DNA of 60,472 nt from Myxococcus xanthus (lineage in GTDB: Bacteria; Myxococcota; Myxococcia; Myxococcales; Myxococcaceae), in NCBI RefSeq assembly GCF_013116825.1, contig NZ_JABFNS010000043.1, positions 1-60,472 on the forward strand. Direction: 5' to 3'. The notes under the pieces are model-generated. The model searched no databases, was not told the origin of the DNA, and saw only the letters and a list, made by a program, of their open reading frames with translations. The number at the start of each line of letters is the position of its first letter. The stretch's first letter is position 1. Below, in pieces: positions 17,634 to 25,820 of the stretch. The translations under genes and the position numbers were made by a program.

Positions 17634-18659
17634 ATGTATCACCACCCCACCTCGAAGACCTGTTCCAGCTCCAAGGTCACCTACGCCGGACGCCGTTGTG
17701 CGCACCGGTGGGAGCTGCTGCCAGCGTTGCTTCTTGTCGCCGCCGTGGGGTGTGGCCCGGCGGAGCCGATGGATGCGGCGCGCGAGACGCTGGGCACCCA
17801 GTCGGACGCCTTGGTGTCGTCCAATGGCCTGTCCACCAATGGCTTGTCGACGAACGGGCTGTCCACCAATGGCTTGTCGACGAACGGGCTGTCCACCAAT
17901 GGCTTGTCGACGAACGGGCTGTCCACCAATGGCTTGTCGACGAATGGTTTCAATACATGGTTCAGCGCGGACCCCGCCAAGGCCGAGGAGGTGATGCGAT
18001 ACATCGTCCGGTGCGCGCTCCCCTCCGGCCAGTCCCTGTCGTACACGCATGCGGGCACCACGCACACCTGGCACGGCTCCCTGGGGTTGGCGCCGACGTG
18101 GTCGAGCCCCACGCCTCCGCCTCCGTCGAGCCCGGGCGCCCCGGTGGCCCCGGAGTCCGAGCAGCAGCTGGTGTCGAGCTGCCTGGCGGCACACGTGAAC
18201 AAGTACGGTGTGCACCTGAACATCTCCGTGCAGGGCAAGGACTCGCAGGGCGTCCTCATTCCGACGACGCCCGAGGAGGTGCAGACCTACAACCAGAACG
18301 AGGCCGTCTTCTTCGGCAACCTCTTCAATGGACAGGGGCTCTTCGCGGCCAATGACGCGCCCTATCTGGCCTATGACGAGAGCACGGTGCGCGCGTGCGG
18401 CCTGTCGTCGTGGAGCGGGGACCCGGACTGCGCGGCCGTCATCACCCACGTGGGGGCTGCCCTGACGTACTGCCAGCAGGACTCCACGCGGACGTACTAC
18501 ACGCGCTGCACGTACAACGGCGTGACGTACCGCCCGCTCACCACCCGCATCCGCCCCCAGGACATCTACAAGTGCGGTGATGGGACGTGCCAGCTCTCCG
18601 AGCGCTGCGGCACCAGCAACACGCCGGACAGCTGCGCCGCGGACTGTGGCGCCTGCTAG
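17634..18659 (+). CDS. Lipoprotein with NGLST repeats and Cys-rich end
   Basis: This 341-aa protein has a lipoprotein signal with a rather long n-region and lipobox AAVGC (Cys40). Residues 64-103 are eight perfect NGLST pentapeptides ending in NGFNT, encoded by near-identical 30-bp DNA units. The middle part contains conserved cysteines and a helical region beginning DPAKAEEVMRYIVRCALP. The end carries the myxobacterial pattern CGDGTCQLSERCGTSN...DCGAC, a disulphide-rich tail found on many secreted myxobacterial proteins. It probably sits on the outer face of the cell. Function is unknown. Confidence 0.75.
   Translation: MYHHPTSKTCSSSKVTYAGRRCAHRWELLPALLLVAAVGCGPAEPMDAARETLGTQSDALVSSNGLSTNGLSTNGLSTNGLSTNGLSTNGLSTNGLSTNGLSTNGFNTWFSADPAKAEEVMRYIVRCALPSGQSLSYTHAGTTHTWHGSLGLAPTWSSPTPPPPSSPGAPVAPESEQQLVSSCLAAHVNKYGVHLNISVQGKDSQGVLIPTTPEEVQTYNQNEAVFFGNLFNGQGLFAANDAPYLAYDESTVRACGLSSWSGDPDCAAVITHVGAALTYCQQDSTRTYYTRCTYNGVTYRPLTTRIRPQDIYKCGDGTCQLSERCGTSNTPDSCAADCGAC
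17822..17946 (+). repeat. Tandem 30-bp in-frame repeat
   Basis: About four copies of a 30-bp unit (GGGCTGTCCACCAATGGCTT then GTCGACGAAC) lie side by side, three of them identical. Each unit encodes two NGLST pentapeptides. Because 30 is a multiple of three, slippage would change the length of the repeat without breaking the frame. Confidence 0.9.
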
Positions 18660-18921
18660 GCGCTGACGTCTTCGCGGCGCCCCCCCCGTGCCGCGCGCAG
18701 TGGCGGCCTTTCCTCCTACCCCTCGGGAGGATGCCGTGGAAGTCCCAGCCTGTCCGAGCGCTGCGGCCGCCGCATCCAGGCTGAAGATGTGGGTCGTCCC
18801 CGGGCCCTCCCCGCACGCCCGGCTCCTTCAAATGGCGGTCCGCGAGATGCATCCACACCTCCCGCGCTTCGTTGGGGGCAGGGCGTGGCTTGCCTGATGC
18901 GGCGTTGTTCGTGGCCGTGGG

Positions 18922-19659
18922 TCAGCGGACCGCGACCTGACGGAAGGTGACGCCTTCGAGCTCCAGGCGCTGAACCGCGTCCACAAAGCGCTGCGTGGCC
19001 AGGATGAGCGTGGGCCAGTCCGCGAGGCGGAAGACGTCCACCGTGGTGGGGATGGAGGTCGTGTCGAGAAGATAGGGGGCGGGGAGACCGTAGCTTTCAA
19101 CGCCACATGTGGGGCACGGAGGCTCCCGGTCGGATGGAAGGCAGTCCGGATGGAAGCGCCCACAGGGCGTCAGCTGGAGTTCGAGCAGCTCGGGTGGGTT
19201 CCTTTTGCTTCCCTTCAGTTGCATCGGGCAGCCGTTCAGCCCTTGCAATCCTGATTGCCGCAGTTGTTCCAGCGCTTCACTGCGGAGGCTCAGGGACCAC
19301 GCTTGAAGATGTAGCTGTCCAAAGGTTCCAGAGGCGCGTCCGGTCATCGGGCCAAACTTGGTTCCGGGCATCAACGCGAACCCGTGGGGCACCTGGGGCC
19401 GCACCTGTTCGCGCAATCGAGCCCACTCCTCGTATGGCTCAGCGCGGGGTTCTTCGTACTCGTGCCGTGTCGGGAGCGATGTCAGGTCCACGCATGGATA
19501 GTGAAGCCCGGCGGTGCTCCAGGTCGCACCACAGCCGGGACAGTCCGCAAGTCCAGGCAGGCTCCATCGATGCGCGGCATTCAGGTTCCCCGTGTAGCGC
19601 GACGGTCGCGGCGTCTCGACTTGATAGATGCGCAATCCGGCCTCTTCCTTGGGGGTCAT
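18922..19659 (-). CDS. SitI6-type double-CXXCG immunity protein
   Basis: This 245-aa cytosolic protein has the two hallmark motifs of the Myxococcus double-CXXCG paralogous family: CPGCG near residue 40 and CPTCG near residue 190, likely a zinc site. The opening RPSRYTGNLNAAHRWSLPG also fits that family. The ATG overlaps the toxin's TGA (ATGA at 19656-19659), so the two are translationally coupled. An in-frame TTG (LRIYQVE) is a possible alternative start. Position right behind a TIGR02269/SitA6-like lipoprotein makes an immunity role likely. Confidence 0.85.
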   Translation of the reverse strand: MTPKEEAGLRIYQVETPRPSRYTGNLNAAHRWSLPGLADCPGCGATWSTAGLHYPCVDLTSLPTRHEYEEPRAEPYEEWARLREQVRPQVPHGFALMPGTKFGPMTGRASGTFGQLHLQAWSLSLRSEALEQLRQSGLQGLNGCPMQLKGSKRNPPELLELQLTPCGRFHPDCLPSDREPPCPTCGVESYGLPAPYLLDTTSIPTTVDVFRLADWPTLILATQRFVDAVQRLELEGVTFRQVAVR

Positions 19660-20411
19660 GGAAGTCGCCGGAAGTAGGGGAGCACGGGACCCGTAAGCTC
19701 GAAACGGTAGATGAGTTCACCGGCATGCCGGAAGATGTCTTCTCGCCGCACCTTGTTGCCTCGCGTCTCGATGAATTGGCGCCACGCTTCATTCCACAGG
19801 CCTCCGGATGCGCCGCCGCCATGGATGCGCCGGTGGGCATGTGTGGGGATGAGTATCGTGTAGTCGTGGATATTGATGCCACGCTCCTTGAACCACGCCG
19901 AGAGTGTTGGGGCCTGGGGGAACAGATGGTGCTTCTGCAACTGGGGGGCGGGCAGGACGGGCGGCGGCCGTAGCGGTGGGCGCTCCGGGTACCAGCGGAA
20001 CGTCATCACCGGTTCCGCACCCTGACGAAGCCAAGGTGCCCTGCGCCACCACCGTCCGGGCCTGGCCGAACCTATGGGAAATCCCGGCCGCAGGGCCAGC
20101 ACGTGCCCGGCGGCGGGGGCGCTCACGGACGAGGTCGCGGGCGTGTCGGACTGGCGCATATCCTTGCAGGCGAAGAAGCCGCAAACGCCTTCCTCGCAGC
20201 CGAGCACTACGCAGCGGTCCTCATTGGGCGCGGCACAGCGGGCCGCGTCCATTGCTTCCCATGCCTGCTCCAGCGGCGGCCGAGCGGCGCACGCCACGCC
20301 CAGCCAGACGACGAGCAGTACGCACCACGACAGGACAGGGTTTCGCACACAGGCTGCGGAAGGCGTGTTTCCCGCTGCGCTCACGAACAGCGTCTTCGAA
20401 AGCAGGCTCAT
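19656..20411 (-). CDS. SitA6-type lipoprotein toxin with HNH-like nuclease tip
   Basis: This 251-aa lipoprotein starts at ATG 20411 with GGAGT 4-5 bp upstream. The lipobox is LGVAC (Cys41); the n-region is long, and GTG 20347 would give a more usual signal with Cys20. After a Cys-rich segment (CAAPNEDRCVVLGCEEGVCG) and a Pro/Arg-rich linker comes a DUF2380-like HNH/LHH nuclease. It has KHHLFPQ, ERGINIHDYTILIPTHAHRR and HGGGASGGLWNEAWRQF, where the His residues and final Trp/Asn are the likely active site. It is expected to be delivered to siblings by outer-membrane exchange (known for the Sit family) and to cut nucleic acid (inferred). The downstream immunity gene overlaps by 4 bp. Confidence 0.8.
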   Translation of the reverse strand: MSLLSKTLFVSAAGNTPSAACVRNPVLSWCVLLVVWLGVACAARPPLEQAWEAMDAARCAAPNEDRCVVLGCEEGVCGFFACKDMRQSDTPATSSVSAPAAGHVLALRPGFPIGSARPGRWWRRAPWLRQGAEPVMTFRWYPERPPLRPPPVLPAPQLQKHHLFPQAPTLSAWFKERGINIHDYTILIPTHAHRRIHGGGASGGLWNEAWRQFIETRGNKVRREDIFRHAGELIYRFELTGPVLPYFRRLP

Positions 20412-20653
20412 GGGGACTCCACGACGATGGGGGCCAGACCACGAAGTAAAGCAGCACTGGCGGCTTTCTAGGGGCCTGCAGCGCACCACCCCTAAATGAC
20501 TTGCACAGACGCGAACGTCAGGATGGCCGCACCTGGACGCGGGCCTGGCCAGGGGGGAAGGGGTGACAGCCTTCCTGCGGAAACGCCACCTCGCTTCACC
20601 CGGACCGTGACGCATGATTTGCCCCCGTTGCTTCCATCGTGGGAGGTGTCGCC

Positions 20654-20770
20654 ATGCGCTGTCCGACGTACCTCGCTGTGACGGACCATGCGTGCATCGT
20701 CGCCGACCGTTGCTTGCAGTTGTTCGGAGGGTACGGGTACATGAAGGCGCTCGTCGCCCGTTCCCTGTAG
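20654..20770 (+). pseudogene. Acyl-CoA dehydrogenase C-terminal relic
   Basis: This small frame is too short for usual gene finders. From ATG 20654 (GGGAGG about 8 bp upstream) it reads 38 codons to TAG 20768-20770. It includes ACIVADRCLQLFGGYGYM, the substrate/FAD-binding signature near the end of acyl-CoA dehydrogenases, joined directly to KALVARSL, which resembles the very end of the same family (normally about 25 residues further on). It therefore looks like the 3' remnant of an acyl-CoA dehydrogenase with an internal deletion. It sits 30 bp ahead of the thiolase gene, where a dehydrogenase would fit the pathway. Confidence 0.7.
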
Positions 20771-20800
20771 ACCCACATCCCCGTCCCAAGGAGGCTCTTC

Positions 20801-22012
20801 GTGAGCCAAGAAGCATTCATCTTCGACGCCGTCCGGACCCCTCGCGGCAAGGGCAGGAAAGGCGCGCTGCACGGCACCAAGCCCATCACGCTGCTCACCG
20901 GGCTGGTGGACGCGCTCAAGAAGCGTCACCCGAACCTGGACCCCCAGCGCATCGACGACGTGGTGCTCGGTGTCGTGTCGCCGGTGGGTGAGCAGGGCGC
21001 CGACATCGCCCGTACCCTGGTGCTGGCGGCGGGGCTGCCGGAGACGGTGGGCGGCGTGCAGCTCAACCGCTTCTGCGCGTCCGGCCTCACGGCGGTGAAC
21101 ATGGCCGCCCAGCAGGTGCGCTCGGGCTGGGAGCACCTGGTCATCGCGGGCGGCGTGGAGAGCATGTCGCGCGTGCCCATGGGCTCGGACGGCGGCGCCT
21201 GGGCCATGGACCCGGCCACGAACTTCGACACCTACTTCGTCCCGCAGGGCATCTCCGCGGACCTCATCGCCACCATCGAGGGTTTCACGCGCGAGGACGT
21301 GGACCGCTACGCGGCCCGTTCGCAGCAACTGGCGGCCCAGGCCTGGGCCGGCGGGTACTTCAAGAACTCCGTCGTGCCGGTGGTGGACCAGAACGGCCTC
21401 ACCGTGCTGGACCATGACGAGCTGATGCGCCCGGACTCCACCGTGGCGTCGCTCGGCAAGCTCAACCCGTCCTTCTCCGTCATGGGTGAGGCGGGCGGCT
21501 TCGACGCGGTGGCCCTGCAGAAGTACCACTTCGTGGAGCGCATCGAGCACGTCCACACGCCGGGCAACTCGTCGGGCATCGTGGACGGCGCGGCGCTGGT
21601 GCTCATCGGCTCCGAGCAGGTGGGCAAGTCGCTGGGCCTCACGCCGCGCGCGCGCATCGCCGCGGTGGCCACGTCCGGCGCGGACCCCACCATCATGCTC
21701 ACCGGCCCGATTCCGGCCACCCAGAAGCTGCTGGAGATTGCGGGCCTGTCGGTGAAGGACATCGACCTGTTCGAGCTCAACGAGGCCTTCGCCTCGGTGG
21801 TGCTCAAGTACCAGAAGGACCTCGGCATTCCGGACGAGAAGCTGAACGTGAACGGCGGCGCCATCGCCATGGGGCACCCGCTGGGCGCCACGGGCGCGAT
21901 GATTCTAGGGACGATGGTGGACGAGCTGGAGCGACGCAAGGCGCGCCGCGCGGTCATCACCTTGTGCGTCGGTGGTGGCATGGGCGTGGCCACCCTCATC
22001 GAGCGCGTCTGA
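20801..22012 (+). CDS. fadA: Acetyl-CoA C-acyltransferase (thiolase)
   Basis: This 403-aa enzyme catalyses the last step of beta-oxidation, thiolytic cleavage of 3-ketoacyl-CoA. The start is GTG 20801 with AAGGAGG 6 bp upstream. The nucleophile is C92 in NRFCASG; the C-terminal catalytic motifs are [16 protein letters not shown] (His) and CVGGGMG (Cys). Length is normal for the family. It is the first gene of an operon with the FadB-like protein (40 bp later) and an aldehyde dehydrogenase. The fadA symbol is by function and context; it may instead be a paralogue such as FadI. Confidence 0.9.
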   Translation: MSQEAFIFDAVRTPRGKGRKGALHGTKPITLLTGLVDALKKRHPNLDPQRIDDVVLGVVSPVGEQGADIARTLVLAAGLPETVGGVQLNRFCASGLTAVNMAAQQVRSGWEHLVIAGGVESMSRVPMGSDGGAWAMDPATNFDTYFVPQGISADLIATIEGFTREDVDRYAARSQQLAAQAWAGGYFKNSVVPVVDQNGLTVLDHDELMRPDSTVASLGKLNPSFSVMGEAGGFDAVALQKYHFVERIEHVHTPGNSSGIVDGAALVLIGSEQVGKSLGLTPRARIAAVATSGADPTIMLTGPIPATQKLLEIAGLSVKDIDLFELNEAFASVVLKYQKDLGIPDEKLNVNGGAIAMGHPLGATGAMILGTMVDELERRKARRAVITLCVGGGMGVATLIERV

Positions 22013-22052
22013 GCTTCTCTTCCAACACTTCGACAGGATTCGAGCGAACCCC

Positions 22053-24230
22053 ATGAGCGAGCAGAACACCATCCGCTGGGACAAGGACGCCGACGGCATC
22101 GTCGTCTTGACGATGGATGACCCGAACCAGTCCGCGAACACCATGAACGCCGCGTACCTGAAGTCCATGCGCGCGACGGTGGACCGGCTGGTCAAGGAGA
22201 AGGACACCGTCACCGGTGTCATCCTCACCTCCGCGAAGAAGACCTTCTTCGCCGGTGGTGATTTGAAGGACCTGCTGAAGGTGCGCAAGGAGGACGCGAA
22301 GCAGGCCTTCGAGCTGGGGCAGGAAATCAAGGCGCAGCTGCGCGCGCTGGAGACGCTGGGCAGGCCCGTGGTCGCGGCCATCAACGGCGCGGCGCTGGGC
22401 GGCGGGCTGGAGATCGCGCTCGCGTGTCACCACCGCATCATCGCGGACGTGAAGGGCGCCCAGGTGGGCCTGCCGGAAGTCACGCTGGGCCTCTTGCCCG
22501 GTGGCGGCGGCGTGGTGCGCACGGTGCGGATGCTGGGCATCGTGGACGCGCTGATGAAGGTGCTGCTCCAGGGCCAGCGCTACCGCCCGCGGGAGGCGAA
22601 GGAGGTCGGCCTGGTCCATGACGTGGTGGACTCCGTGGAGGCGCTGCTGCCCGCGGCCAAGGCGTGGGTGAAGGCCCATCCCACCGCGCAGCAGCCGTGG
22701 GACGTGAAGGGCTACAAGATTCCGGGCGGCACGCCGTCGTCTCCGGGGCTGGCGGCGAACCTGCCCGCGTTCCCCGCGAACCTGCGCAAGCAGCTCAAGG
22801 GCGCGAACATGCCGGCGCCCCGCGCCATCATGGCCACGGCGGTGGAGAGCACGCAGGTGGACGTGGACACCGCGTTCACCGTGGAGTCGCGCTACTTCAC
22901 CGAGCTCGTCACCGGGCAGGTCGCGAAGAACATGATTCAGGCGTTCTTCTTCGACATGCAGCACATCAACTCCGGTGGCGGCCGTCCCAAGGACTACCCG
23001 CAGCACACCGCGAAGAAGGTGGGCGTGCTGGGCGCGGGGATGATGGGCGCGGGCATCGCCTACGTCTGCGCGAAGGCCGGCATCGACGTGGTGCTCAAGG
23101 ACGTGAGCCTCGCGTCGGCGGAGAAGGGCAAGCAGTACTCCGTGAAGCTGGTGGAGAAGGCCATCCAGAGGGGCAAGTCCACGAAGGAGAAGGGGGACGC
23201 GCTGCTTGCGCGAATCCACCCCACCACGGACGCCGCCGACCTCAAGGGGTGTGACCTCGTTATCGAGGCCGTGTTCGAGGACGTGAAGCTCAAGCACCAG
23301 GTCTTCCAGGAAGTGCAGGACGTGGTCGCCCCGGACGCGGTGCTCGGGTCGAACACGTCCACGCTGCCCATCTCCGTGCTCGCCGAGGGCGTGAAGCGGA
23401 CGGAGGACTTCGTGGGCATGCACTTCTTCTCGCCCGTGGACAAGATGCCGCTGCTGGAGCTCATCGCGGGCAAGAAGACGAGCGACGCCACGCTCGCGAA
23501 GGCCATCGACATCGCGGTGCAGATTGGGAAGACGCCCATCGTCGTCAACGACAGCCGGGGCTTCTTCACCAGCCGCGTCATCGGCACCTTCCTCAACGAG
23601 GCCATCGCCATGGTGGGCGAGGGCATCTCGCCCGCCTCCATCGAGCAGGCCGGCCTCCAGGCGGGCTACCCCGCCGCCCCGCTCCAACTGGTGGACGAAC
23701 TCACGCTGACGCTGCCGCGCAAGATTCGTCAGGAGACGAAGGCGGCCATCCTGGCGGAGGGCAAGCCCTGGGTGGAGCACCGCGGCTACGCCGTGATGGA
23801 CGCGATGATTGACCAGCACCAGCGCAAGGGCCGCTCCACCGGCGGCGGGTTCTACGACTACGTGGACGGAAAGCGCACGGGCCTGTGGGCGGGCTTGGCG
23901 CAGCACTTCACCAGGCCCGGCCACACCATCCCCTTCGAGGACATGAAGGAGCGGATGCTGTTCGCCGAGGCCATCGACACGGTGCGCTGCTTCGACGAAG
24001 GCGTGCTGCGCTCCGCCGCGGACGCGAACATCGGCTCCATCCTCGGCATCGGCTTCCCGGCGTGGACGGGCGGCGTGGTGCAGTTCATCAACGGCTACGA
24101 GGGCCGGACGGGCAATGGGCCGCGGGGCTTCATTGCCCGCGCGCGTGAGCTCGCGCAGCGCTACGGTGCGCACTTCGAGCCGCCGGCGTCGCTCGTCGAG
24201 AAGGCCGAAAGAGGCGAACTCTTGAAGTAG
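22053..24230 (+). CDS. fadB: Bifunctional enoyl-CoA hydratase / 3-hydroxyacyl-CoA dehydrogenase
   Basis: This 725-aa protein is the alpha subunit of a fatty-acid oxidation complex. The N-terminal crotonase half has KKTFFAGGDLKDLL and NGAALGGGLEIALACHHRI (CoA and oxyanion region). The second half, from about residue 325, has the NAD-binding VGVLGAGMMGAGIAYVCAK and the catalytic MHFFSPVDKMPLLELI. The ATG at 22053 lies 40 bp after the thiolase stop; the ribosome site is weak, and an upstream in-frame start inside fadA is less likely. Together with the thiolase it would take trans-2-enoyl-CoA to acetyl-CoA and a shortened acyl-CoA. Confidence 0.92.
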   Translation: MSEQNTIRWDKDADGIVVLTMDDPNQSANTMNAAYLKSMRATVDRLVKEKDTVTGVILTSAKKTFFAGGDLKDLLKVRKEDAKQAFELGQEIKAQLRALETLGRPVVAAINGAALGGGLEIALACHHRIIADVKGAQVGLPEVTLGLLPGGGGVVRTVRMLGIVDALMKVLLQGQRYRPREAKEVGLVHDVVDSVEALLPAAKAWVKAHPTAQQPWDVKGYKIPGGTPSSPGLAANLPAFPANLRKQLKGANMPAPRAIMATAVESTQVDVDTAFTVESRYFTELVTGQVAKNMIQAFFFDMQHINSGGGRPKDYPQHTAKKVGVLGAGMMGAGIAYVCAKAGIDVVLKDVSLASAEKGKQYSVKLVEKAIQRGKSTKEKGDALLARIHPTTDAADLKGCDLVIEAVFEDVKLKHQVFQEVQDVVAPDAVLGSNTSTLPISVLAEGVKRTEDFVGMHFFSPVDKMPLLELIAGKKTSDATLAKAIDIAVQIGKTPIVVNDSRGFFTSRVIGTFLNEAIAMVGEGISPASIEQAGLQAGYPAAPLQLVDELTLTLPRKIRQETKAAILAEGKPWVEHRGYAVMDAMIDQHQRKGRSTGGGFYDYVDGKRTGLWAGLAQHFTRPGHTIPFEDMKERMLFAEAIDTVRCFDEGVLRSAADANIGSILGIGFPAWTGGVVQFINGYEGRTGNGPRGFIARARELAQRYGAHFEPPASLVEKAERGELLK

Positions 24231-24255
24231 CAGCTCACACACAAGGAGAGGTCCG

Positions 24256-25662
24256 ATGACGCAGGGCTCCAGTCGTCTCGCCGCCGTTCCACCTTCGTTC
24301 GACGCGAAGGCGCTCGTCGAGAAGCAGCGAGCCCGTTTCGAGACCCGTGCCACGCTGCCGCTGGCGTGGCGACGGGAGCAGTTGCAGGTGCTCGAACGGG
24401 CGGCACGCAAGTACGAGGCGGAGATTCTCGCCGCCCTGCAGTCGGACCTCTCCAAGAGCCCCGAGGAGGCCTACCTCACGGAGGTGGCCAGCATCTACGG
24501 GGAGCTGAAGGACGCGCTGAAGAACGTGAAGGCGTGGATGGCGCCGCGCAAGGGGGCGGCGCCGCTCGCCATCCAACCCGCGCGCGTCTTGCAGTACTCG
24601 GACCCGCTGGGCGTGACGCTCATCATCTCCCCGTGGAACTATCCCTATCAGCTGGCGATTGCTCCGCTCATCGGGGCGCTCGCCGCGGGCTGTACCGCCG
24701 TGCTGAAGCCCAGTGAGCTGTCCCCGGCGACGTCCGCCGTGCTCGCGCGGATGCTGAAAGAAGCCTTCCCCGAGGACGTCGTCGCCGTCGTGGAGGGCGG
24801 CGCGGAGGTGAGCCGGGCCCTGCTCGACGAGCGCTGGGACCTCATCTTCTTCACCGGCGGCCCCCAGGTGGGCCGGGTGGTGGCGGAAGCCGCGGCGAAG
24901 CACCTGACGCCCACCGTGCTGGAGCTGGGCGGCAAGAGCCCCTGCATCATCGACAAGAGCGCGGACCTGGAAGTCACCGCGCGCCGCATCGCCTGGGGCA
25001 AGTACCTCAACGCCGGGCAGACCTGCATCGCCCCGGACTACGTGCTCATTCCGCCCGAGCTCAAGGGCCGCTTCACGGAGTTGCTCCAGAAGGCCGTCAC
25101 CGACTTCTACGGCGCGAACACGCGTGAGAGCCGCGACTATGGCCGCATCATCAATTCGCGGCACTTCGAGCGCGTCTCGAAGCTGGCGCAGGATGGGAAC
25201 GTGGCCTTTGGCGGTGAGAGGGACGCGGACAGCCGCTTCTTCGCGCCCACCGTCATCACCGACGCGCCGCTGTCCAGCCCGCTCATGCAGGAGGAGATTT
25301 TCGGGCCCCTGCTGCCGCTGGTGGACTGTCCGAGCATCGACGAGGCCATCCGCTTCGTCCGCGCGAGGCCGAAGCCGCTGGCGCTCTACACCTTCTCCAA
25401 GGACGCGGCGGTGAACGAGCGCGTCCTCACGGAGACGTCGAGCGGCGGCGCGGTGGCCAACGACGTGTGCGTCCACTTCGCCGCGAAGGGCCTGTCTTTC
25501 GGAGGCGTGGGCGAGTCCGGCACCGGTGGCTACCACGGCCAGGCCAGCTTCGACGCCTTCAGCCACCGCAAGGGCGTGGTGAAGCGGCCCTTCCTGCTCG
25601 ACATGAAGCTGCGCTATCCGCCCTACACGGGGAAGCTGGGCCTCTTCAAACGCTTCCTGTGA
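24256..25662 (+). CDS. Aldehyde dehydrogenase, class 3-like
   Basis: This 468-aa enzyme starts at an ATG with AAGGAGA upstream, 25 bp after fadB. It has the general base E223 (VLELGGKSP) and nucleophile C257 (AGQTCIAPDYV), and the NAD-binding SPWNYPYQLAIAPLIGALAA. The overall pattern (short N-terminus, KLRYPPY near the end) is that of class 3 and fatty aldehyde dehydrogenases, although there is no C-terminal membrane anchor. In this operon it probably oxidises long-chain fatty aldehydes to acids that feed into beta-oxidation; the chain length is inferred. A strong hairpin follows the stop. Confidence 0.9.
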   Translation: MTQGSSRLAAVPPSFDAKALVEKQRARFETRATLPLAWRREQLQVLERAARKYEAEILAALQSDLSKSPEEAYLTEVASIYGELKDALKNVKAWMAPRKGAAPLAIQPARVLQYSDPLGVTLIISPWNYPYQLAIAPLIGALAAGCTAVLKPSELSPATSAVLARMLKEAFPEDVVAVVEGGAEVSRALLDERWDLIFFTGGPQVGRVVAEAAAKHLTPTVLELGGKSPCIIDKSADLEVTARRIAWGKYLNAGQTCIAPDYVLIPPELKGRFTELLQKAVTDFYGANTRESRDYGRIINSRHFERVSKLAQDGNVAFGGERDADSRFFAPTVITDAPLSSPLMQEEIFGPLLPLVDCPSIDEAIRFVRARPKPLALYTFSKDAAVNERVLTETSSGGAVANDVCVHFAAKGLSFGGVGESGTGGYHGQASFDAFSHRKGVVKRPFLLDMKLRYPPYTGKLGLFKRFL

Positions 25663-25674
25663 CGCGGAGGCCGC

Positions 25675-25702
25675 GGCCTCCTGGCGGGTTCTCCAGGAGG
25701 CC
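25675..25702 (+). terminator. Hairpin after the beta-oxidation operon
   Basis: A perfect 10-bp stem, GGCCTCCTGG (25675-25684) with CCAGGAGGCC (25693-25702), encloses an 8-nt loop 12 bp after the aldehyde dehydrogenase stop. There is no T-run, so it may stop transcription weakly or protect the transcript end. Confidence 0.6.
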
Positions 25703-25820
25703 GGCGCCCGCGCTCAGACGAAAGTTGGCATCGAAGCGCTCCCGGAAAAGTCAGACCGATCCGGTATGAATTTTCCTGCGCGGCGCCTTTCAGGGCGTCG
25801 CCGAAAGGGTTGCCTTCACA

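Noticed and set aside
17822..17946. CRISPR-like array
   Set aside because: The units are directly joined with no spacers and encode an in-frame peptide repeat.
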